The notes under the pieces: model-generated
Databases searched by the model: none
What the model was told of the DNA's origin: nothing
Seen by the model: the letters and a program-made list of their open reading frames with translations, nothing else
Translations under genes and position numbers: made by a program
Origin: Johnsonella ignava ATCC 51276
Lineage (GTDB): Bacteria; Bacillota; Clostridia; Lachnospirales; Lachnospiraceae
Length of the DNA: 64,000 bases
NCBI RefSeq assembly: GCF_000235445.1
Contig: NZ_JH378831.1
Location: forward strand, 213,312-277,311
Reading direction: 5' to 3'
In this document: positions 64,000-64,000 of the stretch, piece by piece
Layout: every line of letters starts with the position of its first letter
Position numbering within the stretch: the stretch's first letter is position 1

Positions 64000-64000
64000 A

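Overview
The window is AT-rich DNA (roughly one third G+C by eye) from an anaerobic, low-GC Firmicute, most likely a Lachnospiraceae member (Lachnoanaerobaculum/Catonella-like; a guess from gene content, not proven). Support comes from pyruvate:ferredoxin oxidoreductase, a selenocysteine-containing Grd-type reductase subunit, an Etf-linked lactate dehydrogenase operon, a double-cubane-cluster reductase with its activator, BspA-type leucine-rich-repeat surface proteins, strong GGAGG ribosome sites and a perfect CIRCE/HrcA operator. No rRNA, tRNA or CRISPR array was recognised.

Region 1 (1-15,000, almost all minus strand) is an accessory cassette array. It starts at the window edge with a partial IS3-type element that truncates a small gene. 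Beyond it lie two BspA-like LRR proteins (one broken by a nonsense codon), a DcrB/EagR-like protein with an unknown helical partner, and many small membrane-anchored or lipoprotein genes, several of them immediately preceded by an orphan C-terminal protein tail. The array also holds YARHG-domain lipoproteins, a VgrG-like spike fragment, and many tandem duplications and truncated copies. I read it as a decaying reservoir of effector tips and immunity genes, probably of a contractile-injection-type secretion system. One lipoprotein is split by an insertion flanked by 29-bp direct repeats, and recombination between them would restore the frame exactly.

Region 2 (15,690-24,544) carries the double-cubane reductase and activator, a DegV protein, and a BCCT transporter operon with both component B subunits of a betaine/glycine/sarcosine reductase. 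The GrdB homologue is a selenoprotein read through UGA at 21,007-21,009. A divergent, frameshifted TetR regulator and a palindromic operator inside the operon promoter suggest local control.

Region 3 (24,732-35,640) has a DUF4230 protein, the lactate operon (permease, FAD dehydrogenase, EtfB, EtfA), an acyl-CoA dehydrogenase, a long-linker HtpG, and a methyltransferase behind a CIRCE-controlled promoter.

Region 4 (35,684-50,146) has a 1505-residue secreted LRR protein with a predicted covalent FMN site and choline-binding-like repeats, a frameshifted pyruvate:ferredoxin oxidoreductase, a VanW protein, a PHP phosphoesterase and leuS.

Region 5 (50,357-64,000) holds recD2, a DUF5131 protein, a membrane glycerophosphodiesterase, two WYL-domain regulators, an Rrf2 regulator, a MATE exporter, and a tetrapyrrole cluster (cbiK, hemC, cobA-hemD) running off the window edge.
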